From: Microbispora amethystogenes | Lineage (GTDB): Bacteria; Actinomycetota; Actinomycetes; Streptosporangiales; Streptosporangiaceae | Length of the DNA: 64,000 nt | Reading direction: 5' to 3' | NCBI RefSeq assembly: GCF_016863015.1 | Contig: NZ_BOOB01000008.1 | Location: 1 to 64,000, forward strand | Notes under the pieces: model-generated | The model's database searches: none | Told to the model about the DNA's origin: nothing | Seen by the model: the letters and a program-made list of their open reading frames with translations, nothing else | Program-made: the position numbers and the translations under genes | Part shown: positions 8,182-16,165 of the stretch, piece by piece | Position numbering within the stretch: the first letter of the stretch is position 1 | How the letters are laid out: the number at the start of each line of letters is the position of its first letter

Positions 8182-9465
8182 CTACGAGCTGACCGCGATG
8201 GGGGTCCGGTGGAGCTGGGCCTTGGCGCCGGCGTAGACCTCGGCGAGGCGGGCGGCGGTCGCCGACCAGCCGAAGGCGGTCGCGTGCTCCACGGCGTTGG
8301 CGGCGAGCGCGGCGAGCCGGTCGGGACGCCCGGTCAGCAGGCCCAGCTCCCGCGCCCAGTCGTGCGGGTCGTGCCCGTCGACCAGTACGCCGGACACGCC
8401 GTCCCGGACGGCGGTGCGCAGCCCGCCGACCGCCGCCGCGACGACGGGGGTGCCGCACGCCTGCGACTCCAGCGCCACCAGCCCGAACGACTCGTTGTGC
8501 GAGGGCACGACGGTCACGTCGGCGGCCCGGTACCAGTCGGCGAGCTCCTGCTGCGGGGCGGGCGGCGCGAGCCGTACGACGTCGGCGATGCCGAGCTCGG
8601 CGGCGAGGTCGCTGAGCAGCGCGGGACGGGCGAGGCCGTTGCCGCTGGGCCCGCCGACGCAGGCGACGACGAGCCGCGACCGCAGCGAGGGGTCCTCGAC
8701 GAGCATCCGGGCGGCGGCCCTGAGCAGCACGTCGGGGGCCTTGAGCGGCTGGATGCGGCCCACGAACAGCAGCACGTGCGCGTCCCGCGGCAGGCCGAGG
8801 CGGCGCCGGGCGGCGCCCTTCGACGCGGGCTGGAAGACGGCGAGGTTCACGCCGGGGTTGACCACGGCCACGCGCTCACGCGGCGCCTTGTAGAGGTCGA
8901 TCAGCTCCTCCGCCTCGGCGGCGGTGTTGGCGACCAGGCGGTCGGCGACCTCCACGACCTGTTCCTCGCCCAGCACCCGCATCGCCGGCTCCGGCTTGTC
9001 GCCCTCCGCGAGCAGGGCGTTCTTGACCTTGGCCATCGTGTGCATGGTGTGCACGAGCGGCACGCCCCAGCGTTCCTTGGCCAGCCAGCCCACCTGGCCG
9101 GACAGCCAGTAGTGGGAGTGGATCACGTCGTAGCGGCCGGGGTCGTACATCGCCTCGGTGCGCAGGACGCCGGACAGGAAGCCGCACAGCTGGCCGGGCA
9201 GGTCGGCGCGGCCGAGCTCCTCGTACGGCCCCGCCGTGACGTGACGGACCAGCACGCCGGGGCTCAGCTCGGCCTCCGGGGGCAGATCGCGTGCGGTGCG
9301 CCGCGTGAAGATCTCGACCTCGATGCCGAGCGCGGCGAGCCGCTTGGCGACCTCGACGATGTAGACGTTCATGCCGCCCGCGTCGCCCGTGCCCGGCTGG
9401 TCAAGCGGGGACGTGTGCACGCTTATGGTCGCGACGCGGTTGACCCGACGCCGAAAGACCGACAC
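8182..9465 (-). CDS. mshA: D-inositol-3-phosphate glycosyltransferase, mycothiol biosynthesis
   Basis: A 427-residue GT4-family (GT-B fold) glycosyltransferase that transfers GlcNAc from UDP-GlcNAc to inositol 3-phosphate, the first step of mycothiol synthesis. Seen are the acceptor-side motifs [19 protein letters not shown] and [24 protein letters not shown] at the domain hinge, and the nucleotide-sugar motif [20 protein letters not shown]. The GTG at 9463-9465 was chosen because GGAGGTGG precedes it; the frame extends 14 codons upstream through that site. An mshD-like gene lies at 55,397 in the same window. Confidence 0.95.
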   Translation of the reverse strand: MSVFRRRVNRVATISVHTSPLDQPGTGDAGGMNVYIVEVAKRLAALGIEVEIFTRRTARDLPPEAELSPGVLVRHVTAGPYEELGRADLPGQLCGFLSGVLRTEAMYDPGRYDVIHSHYWLSGQVGWLAKERWGVPLVHTMHTMAKVKNALLAEGDKPEPAMRVLGEEQVVEVADRLVANTAAEAEELIDLYKAPRERVAVVNPGVNLAVFQPASKGAARRRLGLPRDAHVLLFVGRIQPLKAPDVLLRAAARMLVEDPSLRSRLVVACVGGPSGNGLARPALLSDLAAELGIADVVRLAPPAPQQELADWYRAADVTVVPSHNESFGLVALESQACGTPVVAAAVGGLRTAVRDGVSGVLVDGHDPHDWARELGLLTGRPDRLAALAANAVEHATAFGWSATAARLAEVYAGAKAQLHRTPIAVSS

Positions 9466-9611
9466 CCGAACCACCTCCGAAAGGCTTACAACCACCAAAA
9501 TCATCACCGGATTCCCCGACAGGTGTGAGCATCGGGGGCCCTGAGAGGATGGCGGCTGCCTCAGGGGGACTCCCGGGGGCGCCTGAGGAGCGGCGTAGAG
9601 GGAGGATGGCG

Positions 9612-10379
9612 GTGACGATGACCGATCCGACGGTCAGGACCGCGCTGGTGACCGGTGCGAGCAGCGGCATCGGCGAGGCGACGGCCCGGCGGCTCGCCGC
9701 GGAGGGATACCGGGTGGTGGCCGCGGCGCGGCGGCGGGACCGGCTCGACGCGCTGGCGGCCGAGGTGCCGGGCGTCCGCGCGGTGACGCTCGACGTGACC
9801 GACCAGGCGTCGGTGGACGCGCTGGCCGCCTCGCTCGACCGCTGCGACGTCCTGGTGAACAACGCGGGTGGCGCGTTCGGGCTGGAGCCGGTGGCCGAGG
9901 CGCGGGTGGACGACTGGCAGCGGATGTACGACGTGAACGTGCTCGGCGCCCTGCGGGTGACCAGGGCGCTGCTGCCGAAGCTCGTCGCGTCGGGTGACGG
10001 CGTGCTGGTGATGCTCACCTCGACGGCGGCCTTCGTGTCGTACGAGGGAGGCGGCGGCTACTGCGCGGCCAAGCACGCGCAGACCGCGATGACCGAGACC
10101 CTCCGCCTGGAGCTGTGCGGCGAGCCGGTGCGGGTGGTCGAGGTCGCCCCGGGCATGGTGAAGACCGACGAGTTCGCCCTGACCCGGTTCGGCGGCGACG
10201 CCGAGCGGGCGGCCAAGCTGTACGAGGGCGTCCCCGACCCCCTGACCGCGGACGACATCGCCGACGTGATCGCCTTCGCGGTGACCCGCCCGGCCCACGT
10301 GAACATCGACCGGCTGGTCGTGCGGCCCCGGGCCCAGGCCGCCCAGCACAAGGTGCACCGGGTCACGTCCGGGTCATGA
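9612..10379 (+). CDS. Short-chain dehydrogenase/reductase
   Basis: A 255-residue classical SDR with cofactor loop [19 protein letters not shown], and the catalytic YxxxK in YCAAKHAQ, preceded by STAAF. The Arg-rich turn AARRRDR after the second strand suggests NADP(H). The profile is closest to the YdfG/serine-dehydrogenase-like group; the substrate is unknown. GTG at 9612 is the best start (GGGAGG six bases upstream); ATG 9606 or 9618 are alternatives. Its stop overlaps the next start (ATGA). Confidence 0.88.
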   Translation: MTMTDPTVRTALVTGASSGIGEATARRLAAEGYRVVAAARRRDRLDALAAEVPGVRAVTLDVTDQASVDALAASLDRCDVLVNNAGGAFGLEPVAEARVDDWQRMYDVNVLGALRVTRALLPKLVASGDGVLVMLTSTAAFVSYEGGGGYCAAKHAQTAMTETLRLELCGEPVRVVEVAPGMVKTDEFALTRFGGDAERAAKLYEGVPDPLTADDIADVIAFAVTRPAHVNIDRLVVRPRAQAAQHKVHRVTSGS

Positions 10380-11221
10380 GGCCGGCCCGGCCCGGGCGGC
10401 CCGGACGGCCCGTCGGGGCGGTCACCCGCGGCACCACCGGGCACAACCGGCTGCGCCGCTGCGACCGCTGGATCGCCGCCGTGTACGGCCCGCTGCTGCG
10501 CTCGGGCCGCGCGGGGACGGCGCCGCCGCTGGTGGTCGACCTCGGCTACGGCGCGTCCCACGTCACGACGACCGAGCTGTTCACCCGGCTGCGCCGGGTC
10601 TGCCCGGTGGTCGAGGTGGTGGGCGTGGAGATCGACCCCGAGCGGGTCGCGGCTGCCAAACCGTACGAGCGGGAGGGGCTGTCGTTCGTCAGGGGCGGTT
10701 TCGAGCTGCCGGTCCCCCGCCCGCCGCTGATCGTCCGCGCGTTCAACGTGCTGAGGCAGTACGGCGAGGACGAGGCGTGGGCGCACTGGGACCTGCTCCG
10801 CGCCGGCCTGCACCCCTCGGGAGTGGTCGTCGAGGGCACCTGCTCGGAGATCGGCCACCGCGCGACCTGGGTGGCGCTCGGCGCCGAGGGGCCGCGGACG
10901 CTGACCTTCGCGGCCCGCTTCACCGGCTTCGGGCGGCCGTCCGACCTGGCCGAACGGCTGCCCAAGACGTTGATCCACCGCAACGTCCCCGGGCAGCCGG
11001 TCCACGCGTTCCTGGCGGACTGGGACCGCGCCTGGGCGACCTGCGCCCCCTTCGGCGCGTACGGCGCCCGGCAGCGCTGGATCAAAGCGGCCGAGCTGGT
11101 GGCGCGGGACTGGCCGGTGGAGACCCTGCCGCCGACGGGAGGCCCGGGACGGTGGCGGCTCGGCGAGCTGACCCTTCCCTGGAGCGGCGTCTCCCCCGTC
11201 GGCTCCTCCGGCGGTTGGTAA
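10376..11221 (+). CDS. Class I SAM-dependent methyltransferase-like protein
   Basis: A 281-residue protein starting within the previous stop (ATGA overlap). The SAM-binding glycine motif is VVDLGYGASHVTT with an acidic residue at the next strand end (VVGVEIDPERV), and VRAFNVLRQYGEDEAW occupies motif IV. The N-terminal GTTGHNRLRRCDRWI is typical of a conserved actinobacterial family found near mshA. The substrate is unknown. Translational coupling with the dehydrogenase suggests a shared pathway or simple co-expression. Confidence 0.8.
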   Translation: MRPARPGRPGRPVGAVTRGTTGHNRLRRCDRWIAAVYGPLLRSGRAGTAPPLVVDLGYGASHVTTTELFTRLRRVCPVVEVVGVEIDPERVAAAKPYEREGLSFVRGGFELPVPRPPLIVRAFNVLRQYGEDEAWAHWDLLRAGLHPSGVVVEGTCSEIGHRATWVALGAEGPRTLTFAARFTGFGRPSDLAERLPKTLIHRNVPGQPVHAFLADWDRAWATCAPFGAYGARQRWIKAAELVARDWPVETLPPTGGPGRWRLGELTLPWSGVSPVGSSGGW

Positions 11222-11224
11222 CGT
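11219..11224 (+). promoter_or_regulatory. -10 element, leaderless acetyltransferase gene
   Basis: TAACGT is followed by seven bases and the ATG at 11232. It overlaps the stop codon of the methyltransferase gene. Confidence 0.45.
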
Positions 11225-11231
11225 CCGGGCC

Positions 11232-11759
11232 ATGCGTTTCGTCCTCGACCCGGAGATGACCCCCGAGCTTTTCGAGCAGCTCCTGCACTGCTGGGCGGAG
11301 GTGACCAACGCGGACGGCGCCGTGGGCTTCGTGCCTCCCGTGACGCCCGACGTCATCAGGCCGACGGCGGAGAAGGCGTTCGCCCGCACCCGCTCCGGCG
11401 GCGGCCCGGCGGCCCCGGACCGCCTCCTCGCCGGGTTCGGCGACGACGGCGAGGTCGCCGCCTGGCTCATCCTGGCCGACAACGACTCGCGCCTGCGGGC
11501 GCACTGGCGGTGGGTGCTGCGGGTCATGGTCCACCCCAAGCACCAGGGCAGGGGGTACGGCCGGGCCCTGCTGCGCGCGGCCGACGACGCCGCGCGGTCC
11601 CTCGGCCTGGAGGCGCTGCAGCTCACCTGCCGCGGCGGCACCGGAGTGGACGCCTTCTACGCGAGCGCGGGTTACCAGGAGGTCGGCCGGGTGCCCCGCT
11701 CGATCCGGCTGGCCCCCGGCGACGAGCGGGACGAGATCTACATGATCAGGTGGCTGTGA
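11232..11759 (+). CDS. GNAT family N-acetyltransferase
   Basis: A 175-residue single-domain GNAT. The acetyl-CoA site is VMVHPKHQGRGYGRALLRAA (the Q/RxxGxG/A motif), followed by LQLTCRGGTGVDAFYASAGY, where the Tyr-containing end matches the usual motif B. The substrate is not predictable. It lies 10 bases after the methyltransferase and may be read from that operon or from its own leaderless promoter. Confidence 0.85.
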   Translation: MRFVLDPEMTPELFEQLLHCWAEVTNADGAVGFVPPVTPDVIRPTAEKAFARTRSGGGPAAPDRLLAGFGDDGEVAAWLILADNDSRLRAHWRWVLRVMVHPKHQGRGYGRALLRAADDAARSLGLEALQLTCRGGTGVDAFYASAGYQEVGRVPRSIRLAPGDERDEIYMIRWL

Positions 11760-11774
11760 ATTCCGGCCCAACGC

Positions 11775-12305
11775 TCAGGGCGACTCCGCAAGAGCGGTCT
11801 CGAACGCGGCATAGGCTGCGTTACTGAACAGTACGAACCGCACCTCGCGGACGGTGGACGCGGCCTGCCGCGCGGTGGTCATCCGTACGGTGGTCAGCGC
11901 GATGCGGGCGGCGTCCTCCATCGGCCACCGGTAGACCCCCGTGGAGATGGCGGGGAAGGCCACGGTGGCGGCGCCCAGCCGGTCGGCGACGGCCAGCGAC
12001 TCCCGATAGCAGGAGGCCAGCAGATGGGATCGGTCCTCACCCCGCGAGTACACGGGCCCGACCGTGTGGATCACCCATCGGGCGGGCAGCCGTCCGGCGG
12101 TGGTCTCGACGGCCTGCCCGGCGGGCAGTCCTCCCGCGTACCGGGAGGCGCGCAGCGCCCGGCACTCCTCCAGGATCGCGGGGCCGCCGCGCCGGTGGAT
12201 GGCTCCATCCACGCCTCCGCCGCCCAGCAGGGACGAGTTGGCCGCGTTGACGACCGCGTCGACCCGCTGCTCGGTGATGTCTCCCTCGACCAGAACGATG
12301 TCCAT
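11775..12305 (-). CDS. Macrodomain protein, probable O-acetyl-ADP-ribose deacetylase
   Basis: A 176-residue stand-alone macrodomain. The ADP-ribose pocket motifs are visible: GDITEQRVDAVVNAANSSL, GGGGVDGAIHRRGG and the phosphate loop FPAISTGVYRWP. Bacterial MacroD-type enzymes hydrolyse O-acetyl-ADP-ribose and mono-ADP-ribosylated aspartate/glutamate. The ATG at 12303-12305 is supported by GAGAGG eight bases upstream. It converges on the acetyltransferase gene and is divergent from the BlaI regulator, sharing a 51-bp promoter region with a GTAGTACTAC palindrome. Confidence 0.93.
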   Translation of the reverse strand: MDIVLVEGDITEQRVDAVVNAANSSLLGGGGVDGAIHRRGGPAILEECRALRASRYAGGLPAGQAVETTAGRLPARWVIHTVGPVYSRGEDRSHLLASCYRESLAVADRLGAATVAFPAISTGVYRWPMEDAARIALTTVRMTTARQAASTVREVRFVLFSNAAYAAFETALAESP

Positions 12306-12327
12306 GTGCGTCACCTCTCTACAGGAC

Positions 12328-12337
12328 GTAGTACTAC
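12328..12337. promoter_or_regulatory. Palindrome, candidate BlaI-family operator
   Basis: GTAGTACTAC is a perfect 10-bp palindrome made of TAGTA/TACTA half-sites like those bound by BlaI/MecI repressors. It lies 20 bases before the blaI-like GTG and 23 bases from the divergent macrodomain gene. Confidence 0.5.
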
Positions 12338-12356
12338 CCCAGGTAGCCTTGGAGGT

Positions 12357-12713
12357 GTGAAGGGACTGGGAGAGCTCGAACGCAGCATCATGGACATTCT
12401 CTGGGCGGAGAACGCGCCGCTCACCGCCCGCGAGGTCGGGCGTCTCATCGAGGACCGCGACCTCGCGCCGACGACCGTGATGACCGTGCTCGACCGGCTG
12501 TCCCGCAAGGGGTTCCTCACCCGCACCCGGGACGGGCGCGCCTGGCGCTACCAGCCCGCCGCGAGCCGCGACGCGTACGTCGCCGAGCTCATGCTCGAAG
12601 CCCTCGACATGACCGGCGACCGGGACGCGGCGCTGACCCGCTTCGCCCGGGCCGTCTCCGGGACCGAGGCCGAGATTCTCCGGAAAGCGCTCACGGAGCT
12701 GGGGGAAGAGTGA
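12357..12713 (+). CDS. BlaI/MecI/CopY family transcriptional repressor
   Basis: A 118-residue winged-helix repressor: LGELERSIMDILWAENAPLT, the recognition region APTTVMTVLDRLSRKGFL and the wing TRTRDGRAWRYQPA, then a short helical dimerisation tail. In this family the repressor is inactivated by a partner M56-type membrane peptidase, and such a gene follows directly with a four-base overlap (GTGA). The GTG at 12357 is preceded by GGAGG with short spacing. A role in beta-lactam or envelope stress is plausible, but no beta-lactamase is adjacent. Confidence 0.93.
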   Translation: MKGLGELERSIMDILWAENAPLTAREVGRLIEDRDLAPTTVMTVLDRLSRKGFLTRTRDGRAWRYQPAASRDAYVAELMLEALDMTGDRDAALTRFARAVSGTEAEILRKALTELGEE

Positions 12714-13636
12714 TCGCGGCGGCGGTCCTAGCCGCGCTCGCGACGACCTGCGCGCTGGCCGCGTGGCGGCTGACCTTCGCGCGCTGGACCTGGCGTGCCC
12801 CGCGCACGGCGATCCTGCTGTGGCAGTCGCTCGGGGTGACCTGGGGCCTCGCCTCCACCGGCGCGCTGCTCGCCTTCGCCCTCGGCCCGTACGGCAAGGG
12901 GGTCGTGCACGGCCTGGCCGAGTTCCTGGCGGGCTTCCTGGCGAGCGTGGGCTCCAGCGTGCGCGACCCGTACGACGCGATCCGGCTGGCCGCGCTGGTC
13001 GCGGGCCTGTCCCTGCTCACGGTGCTGGTGGCCCTGCCGCTCGCGGCGGGGGCGCAGACGCTGCGGGCCCGTCGCAGGCACCGGCTGCTGCTCGCGCTGG
13101 TGGCCAGGGACGAACCGGCCGTGCCCGGCGTGCGGGTGGTCGACTTCCCCGGCGCCGCCGCCTACTGCCTGCCCGGGCTGAAGTCGCAGGTCGTCATCAG
13201 CGACGGCACCCTGCACCTGCTGTCGTCCGCCGAGTTGGAGGCCGTGCTCGCGCACGAGGCCGCGCACGTGCGCGAACGCCACGACCTGGTGCTGCTGCCG
13301 TTCGCCGCCCTGCGCCGCGCCCTGCCGTGGTCGAAGCTGGTCCGCGACGCGCAGGCGTCGGTCGAGCTGCTGATCGAGATGGCCGCCGACGACCGCGCCC
13401 GCCGGCGCTGCTGCCCGCGCAGGCTGGCCACGGCCCTGCTGCGGTTCGGCACCTCGGCCGCGCTGCCCACCCCGCAGGGCGCGCTCGGCGCGTCCGCGTC
13501 GTCGGGCGTGATGGCCAGGGTCGACCGGCTCGTGCGTCCCGAGGTGGCCCTTCCCCCCGCGCAGCGCTTCCTGATCCTGACGGGGTCGGTGGTGCTCGCG
13601 ACCAGCGCGCCGCTGCTCTGGCTGCTCCCCGGCTGA
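12710..13636 (+). CDS. M56 family membrane metallopeptidase (BlaR1/MecR1-like)
   Basis: The 308-residue protein has about four transmembrane segments (near 3-17, 42-62, 95-117 and 285-305) and a cytoplasmic zinc peptidase domain with HEAAHVRERHD as the HExxH motif. It lacks the extracellular penicillin-binding sensor domain of true BlaR1, so the signal it senses is unknown. It overlaps the upstream blaI-like gene by four bases, so the two form a peptidase/repressor pair in which cleavage of the repressor would relieve repression at their own promoter. Confidence 0.88.
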   Translation: MIAAAVLAALATTCALAAWRLTFARWTWRAPRTAILLWQSLGVTWGLASTGALLAFALGPYGKGVVHGLAEFLAGFLASVGSSVRDPYDAIRLAALVAGLSLLTVLVALPLAAGAQTLRARRRHRLLLALVARDEPAVPGVRVVDFPGAAAYCLPGLKSQVVISDGTLHLLSSAELEAVLAHEAAHVRERHDLVLLPFAALRRALPWSKLVRDAQASVELLIEMAADDRARRRCCPRRLATALLRFGTSAALPTPQGALGASASSGVMARVDRLVRPEVALPPAQRFLILTGSVVLATSAPLLWLLPG

Positions 13637-13702
13637 GACCGCTTCCCGGCTCGACCGTTTCCTTGCGCACGCTTGGGTGTTAGCTGAAGTTAGCCATCGA
13701 GT

Positions 13703-13714
13703 TTGCAATTGCAA
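13703..13714. promoter_or_regulatory. 12-bp palindrome upstream of XRE regulator
   Basis: TTGCAATTGCAA is a perfect palindrome 24 bases before the regulator start. A TTAGC direct repeat lies just upstream at about 13,680-13,694. Its position suggests an autoregulatory operator, but no binding evidence can be read from sequence. Confidence 0.4.
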
Positions 13715-13737
13715 GCAGTGCGATGCAGACTGGGGAC

Positions 13738-14172
13738 ATGGAACTGCCCAAGGTCGGCTCGCTCGGTGAGTACATCCGCCAGCAGCGGCAGCAGGCGAAG
13801 ATCTCACTCCGCCAGCTCGCCGCGCAGGCAGGCGTGTCGAACCCTTACCTGAGCCAGGTCGAACGGGGCTTGCGCAAGCCGAGCGCGGAGATACTGAACC
13901 AGATCGCCAAGGGTCTGCACATCTCCGCCCAGGCGCTGTACGTCCAGGCCGGCCTCATCGAGGACCGCGAGCCGCACAGCGACGTGCTGGCCGCGATCCG
14001 GGCCGACGTGGCGCTCACCTCGCGGCAACGCCAGGTGCTCATCGATATCTACGAGTCGTTCCGCAAGGAGAACCGGGCCGGCGCCGCGCAGCCGCCGCAA
14101 TCGGCTGTGCATCTCGGGGACGACCCGGTTCCCTCGCGTGACGGCTTGACGCCGGATTCGCAGGAAGGATAA
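13738..14172 (+). CDS. XRE family helix-turn-helix regulator
   Basis: A 144-residue protein with an N-terminal lambda-repressor-like domain (LGEYIRQQRQQAKISLRQLA, then AGVSNPYLSQVERGLRKPS as the recognition helix) and a C-terminal helical tail ending in a disordered stretch. It corresponds by order to M. tuberculosis Rv0474, the regulator before hbhA. The ATG at 13738 was preferred over one 15 bases upstream because GGGGA precedes it. The hbhA-like gene starts three bases after its stop. Confidence 0.88.
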   Translation: MELPKVGSLGEYIRQQRQQAKISLRQLAAQAGVSNPYLSQVERGLRKPSAEILNQIAKGLHISAQALYVQAGLIEDREPHSDVLAAIRADVALTSRQRQVLIDIYESFRKENRAGAAQPPQSAVHLGDDPVPSRDGLTPDSQEG

Positions 14173-14175
14173 CCC

Positions 14176-14640
14176 ATGACCACCATCGTCACCCAGGCCA
14201 AGAAGCTCACCGAGAGCAAGCCGTTCTACGCCCTGACCGGGGCCGGCGACTTCGCCGTGGAGAAGGCCCGCGCCTACGCCTCCACGGTGCAGGACAGGGC
14301 CGAGACCGTCGCGCGTGAGCTGCCCGAGAAGGCCCGCGCCTACGCCTTCACCGTGCAGGACAGGGCCGAGACCGTCGCGCGTGAGCTGCCGGAGAGGGCC
14401 AAGGGCTACGCCGACGCCGCCGCCACCCAGATCAACCGGCTGTACGACGACCTCGCCACCCGTGGCCGCAAGGTCGTCAGCCGGGTGAGCGGCGAGGCCG
14501 CGCTGGAGCTCACCGAGGTCTCGGAGACCGCCGAGCCGGCGATCGCCGCCGAGGTCACCTCCGGGACCACGGCCGGGACCACCGCCGGGAAGCGGACCAC
14601 GGCCGGCCGCACCCGCGCCACCACCGCGAAGCGTGGCTGA
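14176..14640 (+). CDS. hbhA: HbhA-like heparin-binding haemagglutinin family protein
   Basis: A 154-residue, mostly helical, Ala/Glu/Arg-rich protein. A 22-residue block (EKARAYASTVQDRAETVAR-ELP) occurs twice in tandem, giving an amphipathic coiled coil. The tail is Thr/Arg/Lys-rich but lacks the KKAxAKK repeats that make mycobacterial HbhA bind heparin, so adhesin function should not be assumed; membrane or lipid association is as likely. GGAAGG lies upstream of the ATG. Position between an XRE regulator and a DUF2516 gene matches Rv0474-Rv0475-Rv0476. Confidence 0.8.
   Translation: MTTIVTQAKKLTESKPFYALTGAGDFAVEKARAYASTVQDRAETVARELPEKARAYAFTVQDRAETVARELPERAKGYADAAATQINRLYDDLATRGRKVVSRVSGEAALELTEVSETAEPAIAAEVTSGTTAGTTAGKRTTAGRTRATTAKRG
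14260..14391 (+). repeat. 66-bp tandem duplication inside the hbhA-like gene
   Basis: Two adjacent 66-bp copies, about 14,260-14,325 and 14,326-14,391, differ at only a few positions and encode two 22-residue helical blocks. The high DNA identity points to a recent in-frame duplication. Confidence 0.85.
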
Positions 14641-14771
14641 TCTCCCGCCCGCGCGAGCGACACCGCGGCCCGTCTCCCCCTGCGGGAGGCGGGCCGCCGC
14701 CGTCCACGCCACCTGTCGGCGGCGCCCATTAGTCTTGGGGTCGTCGGCGACCTTGACCATGCGGAGAACCA

Positions 14772-15098
14772 ATGTTCGGGCTGCACGGAATCCTCTCCAT
14801 CATCTTCTGGCTGCTCTCCCTGGCGGCCTTCCTGCTGTGCGTCGTGGCGCTGGTCCACGCCGTGCGCATCCCGGCCCGGGCCTTCCCGGCGGCGGGCAAG
14901 CAGACCAAGCAGCTCTGGCTGGTCATCCTGGGCTTCGCGACGCTGTTCACCTTCGCCGCGGCGGTCCAGTACCTGGGCGCGCTGAGCATCTTCACGATCG
15001 CGGCGGTCATCGCGGCGGGCATCTACCTCGCCGACGTGAAGCCCGCGGTCAACGAGCAGAAGGGCGGCGGCAACCAGGGCCCGTACGGACCCTGGTGA
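14772..15098 (+). CDS. DUF2516 family small membrane protein
   Basis: A 108-residue protein with three hydrophobic helices (about 5-28, 48-66 and 70-86), the polar loop VRIPARAFPAAGKQTKQLW between the first two, and a soluble Gly/Asn/Pro-rich tail ending in GPYGPW. DUF2516 proteins are conserved in actinobacteria next to hbhA; the function is unknown. It lies 131 bases after the hbhA-like gene. Confidence 0.85.
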   Translation: MFGLHGILSIIFWLLSLAAFLLCVVALVHAVRIPARAFPAAGKQTKQLWLVILGFATLFTFAAAVQYLGALSIFTIAAVIAAGIYLADVKPAVNEQKGGGNQGPYGPW

Positions 15099-15100
15099 CG

Positions 15101-15124
15101 GGGGCGGCGCCCCAAAGCCGCCCC
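15101..15124. terminator. Short hairpin between convergent genes
   Basis: Arms 15101-15108 (GGGGCGGC) and 15117-15124 pair perfectly around an eight-base loop, between the DUF2516 gene and corA ends. Confidence 0.5.
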
Positions 15125-15133
15125 GAAGCCGGC

Positions 15134-16105
15134 TCAGAGCCAGTCGCGCGCCCGGAACACCCGGTAGAGCGCGGCGGAGACGACCACGATCAGCGCGCTG
15201 GACGTCCAGAAGCCCCAGTGATGCCCGAAGCCGGGGAACGGGATGTTCTGGCCGTAGAATCCGGTGATCAAGGTCGGCACCGCGATGATCGCGGCCCAGC
15301 TGGTCACCCGCTTCATGATCAGGTTCATCCTGTTGTCCTGCATGGTCAGCTGCGTCTCACGGATGTTGCCGATCAGGTCGCGCAGCGACTCGGTCCATTC
15401 ACTCGCGCGCAGGACCTGGTCGTACACGTCCTGGAAGTACGGCGCCATCTCCCCGTCGCCGATCGTGCCGTTGCGGCGCAGGAGCGTGCTCACGGCCTCC
15501 CGCATGGGCATCACGACCCGGCGGAGCATGACCAGGCTCTTGCGCAGCTCGAACGTGCGCCGCTGCTCCCCGGGGCTGACCGGCCGCTCGCCGAAGACCG
15601 TGTCCTCCAGGTCCTCCACCTGTTCGTCCATCGCCTCGACGGCCTCGAAGTGGCTGTCCACCACGTAGTCGAGCAGGCCGTGCAGCAGGAACGCGACGCC
15701 GTGCCGGGCGAGGTCCGCCCCGTCGTCCCAGCGCCGCATCACCTCCTCGATCGAGAACTCGTCCGACTGCCGCACGGTGACCAGCGCGTTCGAGGTGATG
15801 AAGGCGGTGGCCGGGGTGACCCGCACCCGGCCGGACTCCGCGTCGAAGGCCGAAACGTAGACGCTCAGGAACATGTGGCCGTCGTAGACGTCCAGCTTGG
15901 GCCGCTGCCGGCGTTGCAGCGCGTCCTCCACCGCCAGGGCGTGCAGCCCGAGCTCCTCGCTGATCGCGTGGAGGTCCTCCTCCGTGGGGTCGCACATGTC
16001 GAACCACACCACGGCCGCGGGATCCTTGACGTGTTCGGAGACGTCGGCGACCGGAAAGCCCTCGGCCTCCAGGACGCCGTTCCGGTACAACCGGGTGTGT
16101 CCCAT
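15134..16105 (-). CDS. corA: CorA family divalent-cation transporter, GQN variant
   Basis: A 323-residue CorA-fold protein: a large cytoplasmic alpha/beta N-terminal domain, the long helix ending LTMQDNRMNLIMKRVTSW, and two C-terminal membrane helices. The pore signature at the end of TM1 reads GFYGQNIPFPG; the Met of the Mg-selective GMN motif is Gln here, a change seen in a subset of actinobacterial CorA proteins, so Mg specificity is uncertain. The ATG at 16103-16105 gives MGHTRLYRNG; TAGGGT eight bases upstream suggests a leaderless start. Divergent from the DUF2207 gene. Confidence 0.88.
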   Translation of the reverse strand: MGHTRLYRNGVLEAEGFPVADVSEHVKDPAAVVWFDMCDPTEEDLHAISEELGLHALAVEDALQRRQRPKLDVYDGHMFLSVYVSAFDAESGRVRVTPATAFITSNALVTVRQSDEFSIEEVMRRWDDGADLARHGVAFLLHGLLDYVVDSHFEAVEAMDEQVEDLEDTVFGERPVSPGEQRRTFELRKSLVMLRRVVMPMREAVSTLLRRNGTIGDGEMAPYFQDVYDQVLRASEWTESLRDLIGNIRETQLTMQDNRMNLIMKRVTSWAAIIAVPTLITGFYGQNIPFPGFGHHWGFWTSSALIVVVSAALYRVFRARDWL

Positions 16106-16113
16106 GGACGGTA

Positions 16114-16157
16114 ACCCTACCGACCCCGCGAAACGTGTCGGAGGGGACCGATAAGGT
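16114..16157. promoter_or_regulatory. Divergent leaderless promoters of corA and DUF2207 gene
   Basis: Within the 60-bp gap, TAGGGT (minus strand, 16114-16119) and TAAGGT (plus strand, 16152-16157) each lie eight bases before a start codon, and neither gene has a ribosome binding site. The two polymerase sites would overlap, so expression may be mutually exclusive. Confidence 0.45.
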
Positions 16158-16165
16158 TTCGGCTC

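Noticed and set aside
14176-14640. True heparin-binding adhesin function
   Set aside because: The Lys-Ala repeats needed for heparin binding are absent; the name is kept only for family membership and position.
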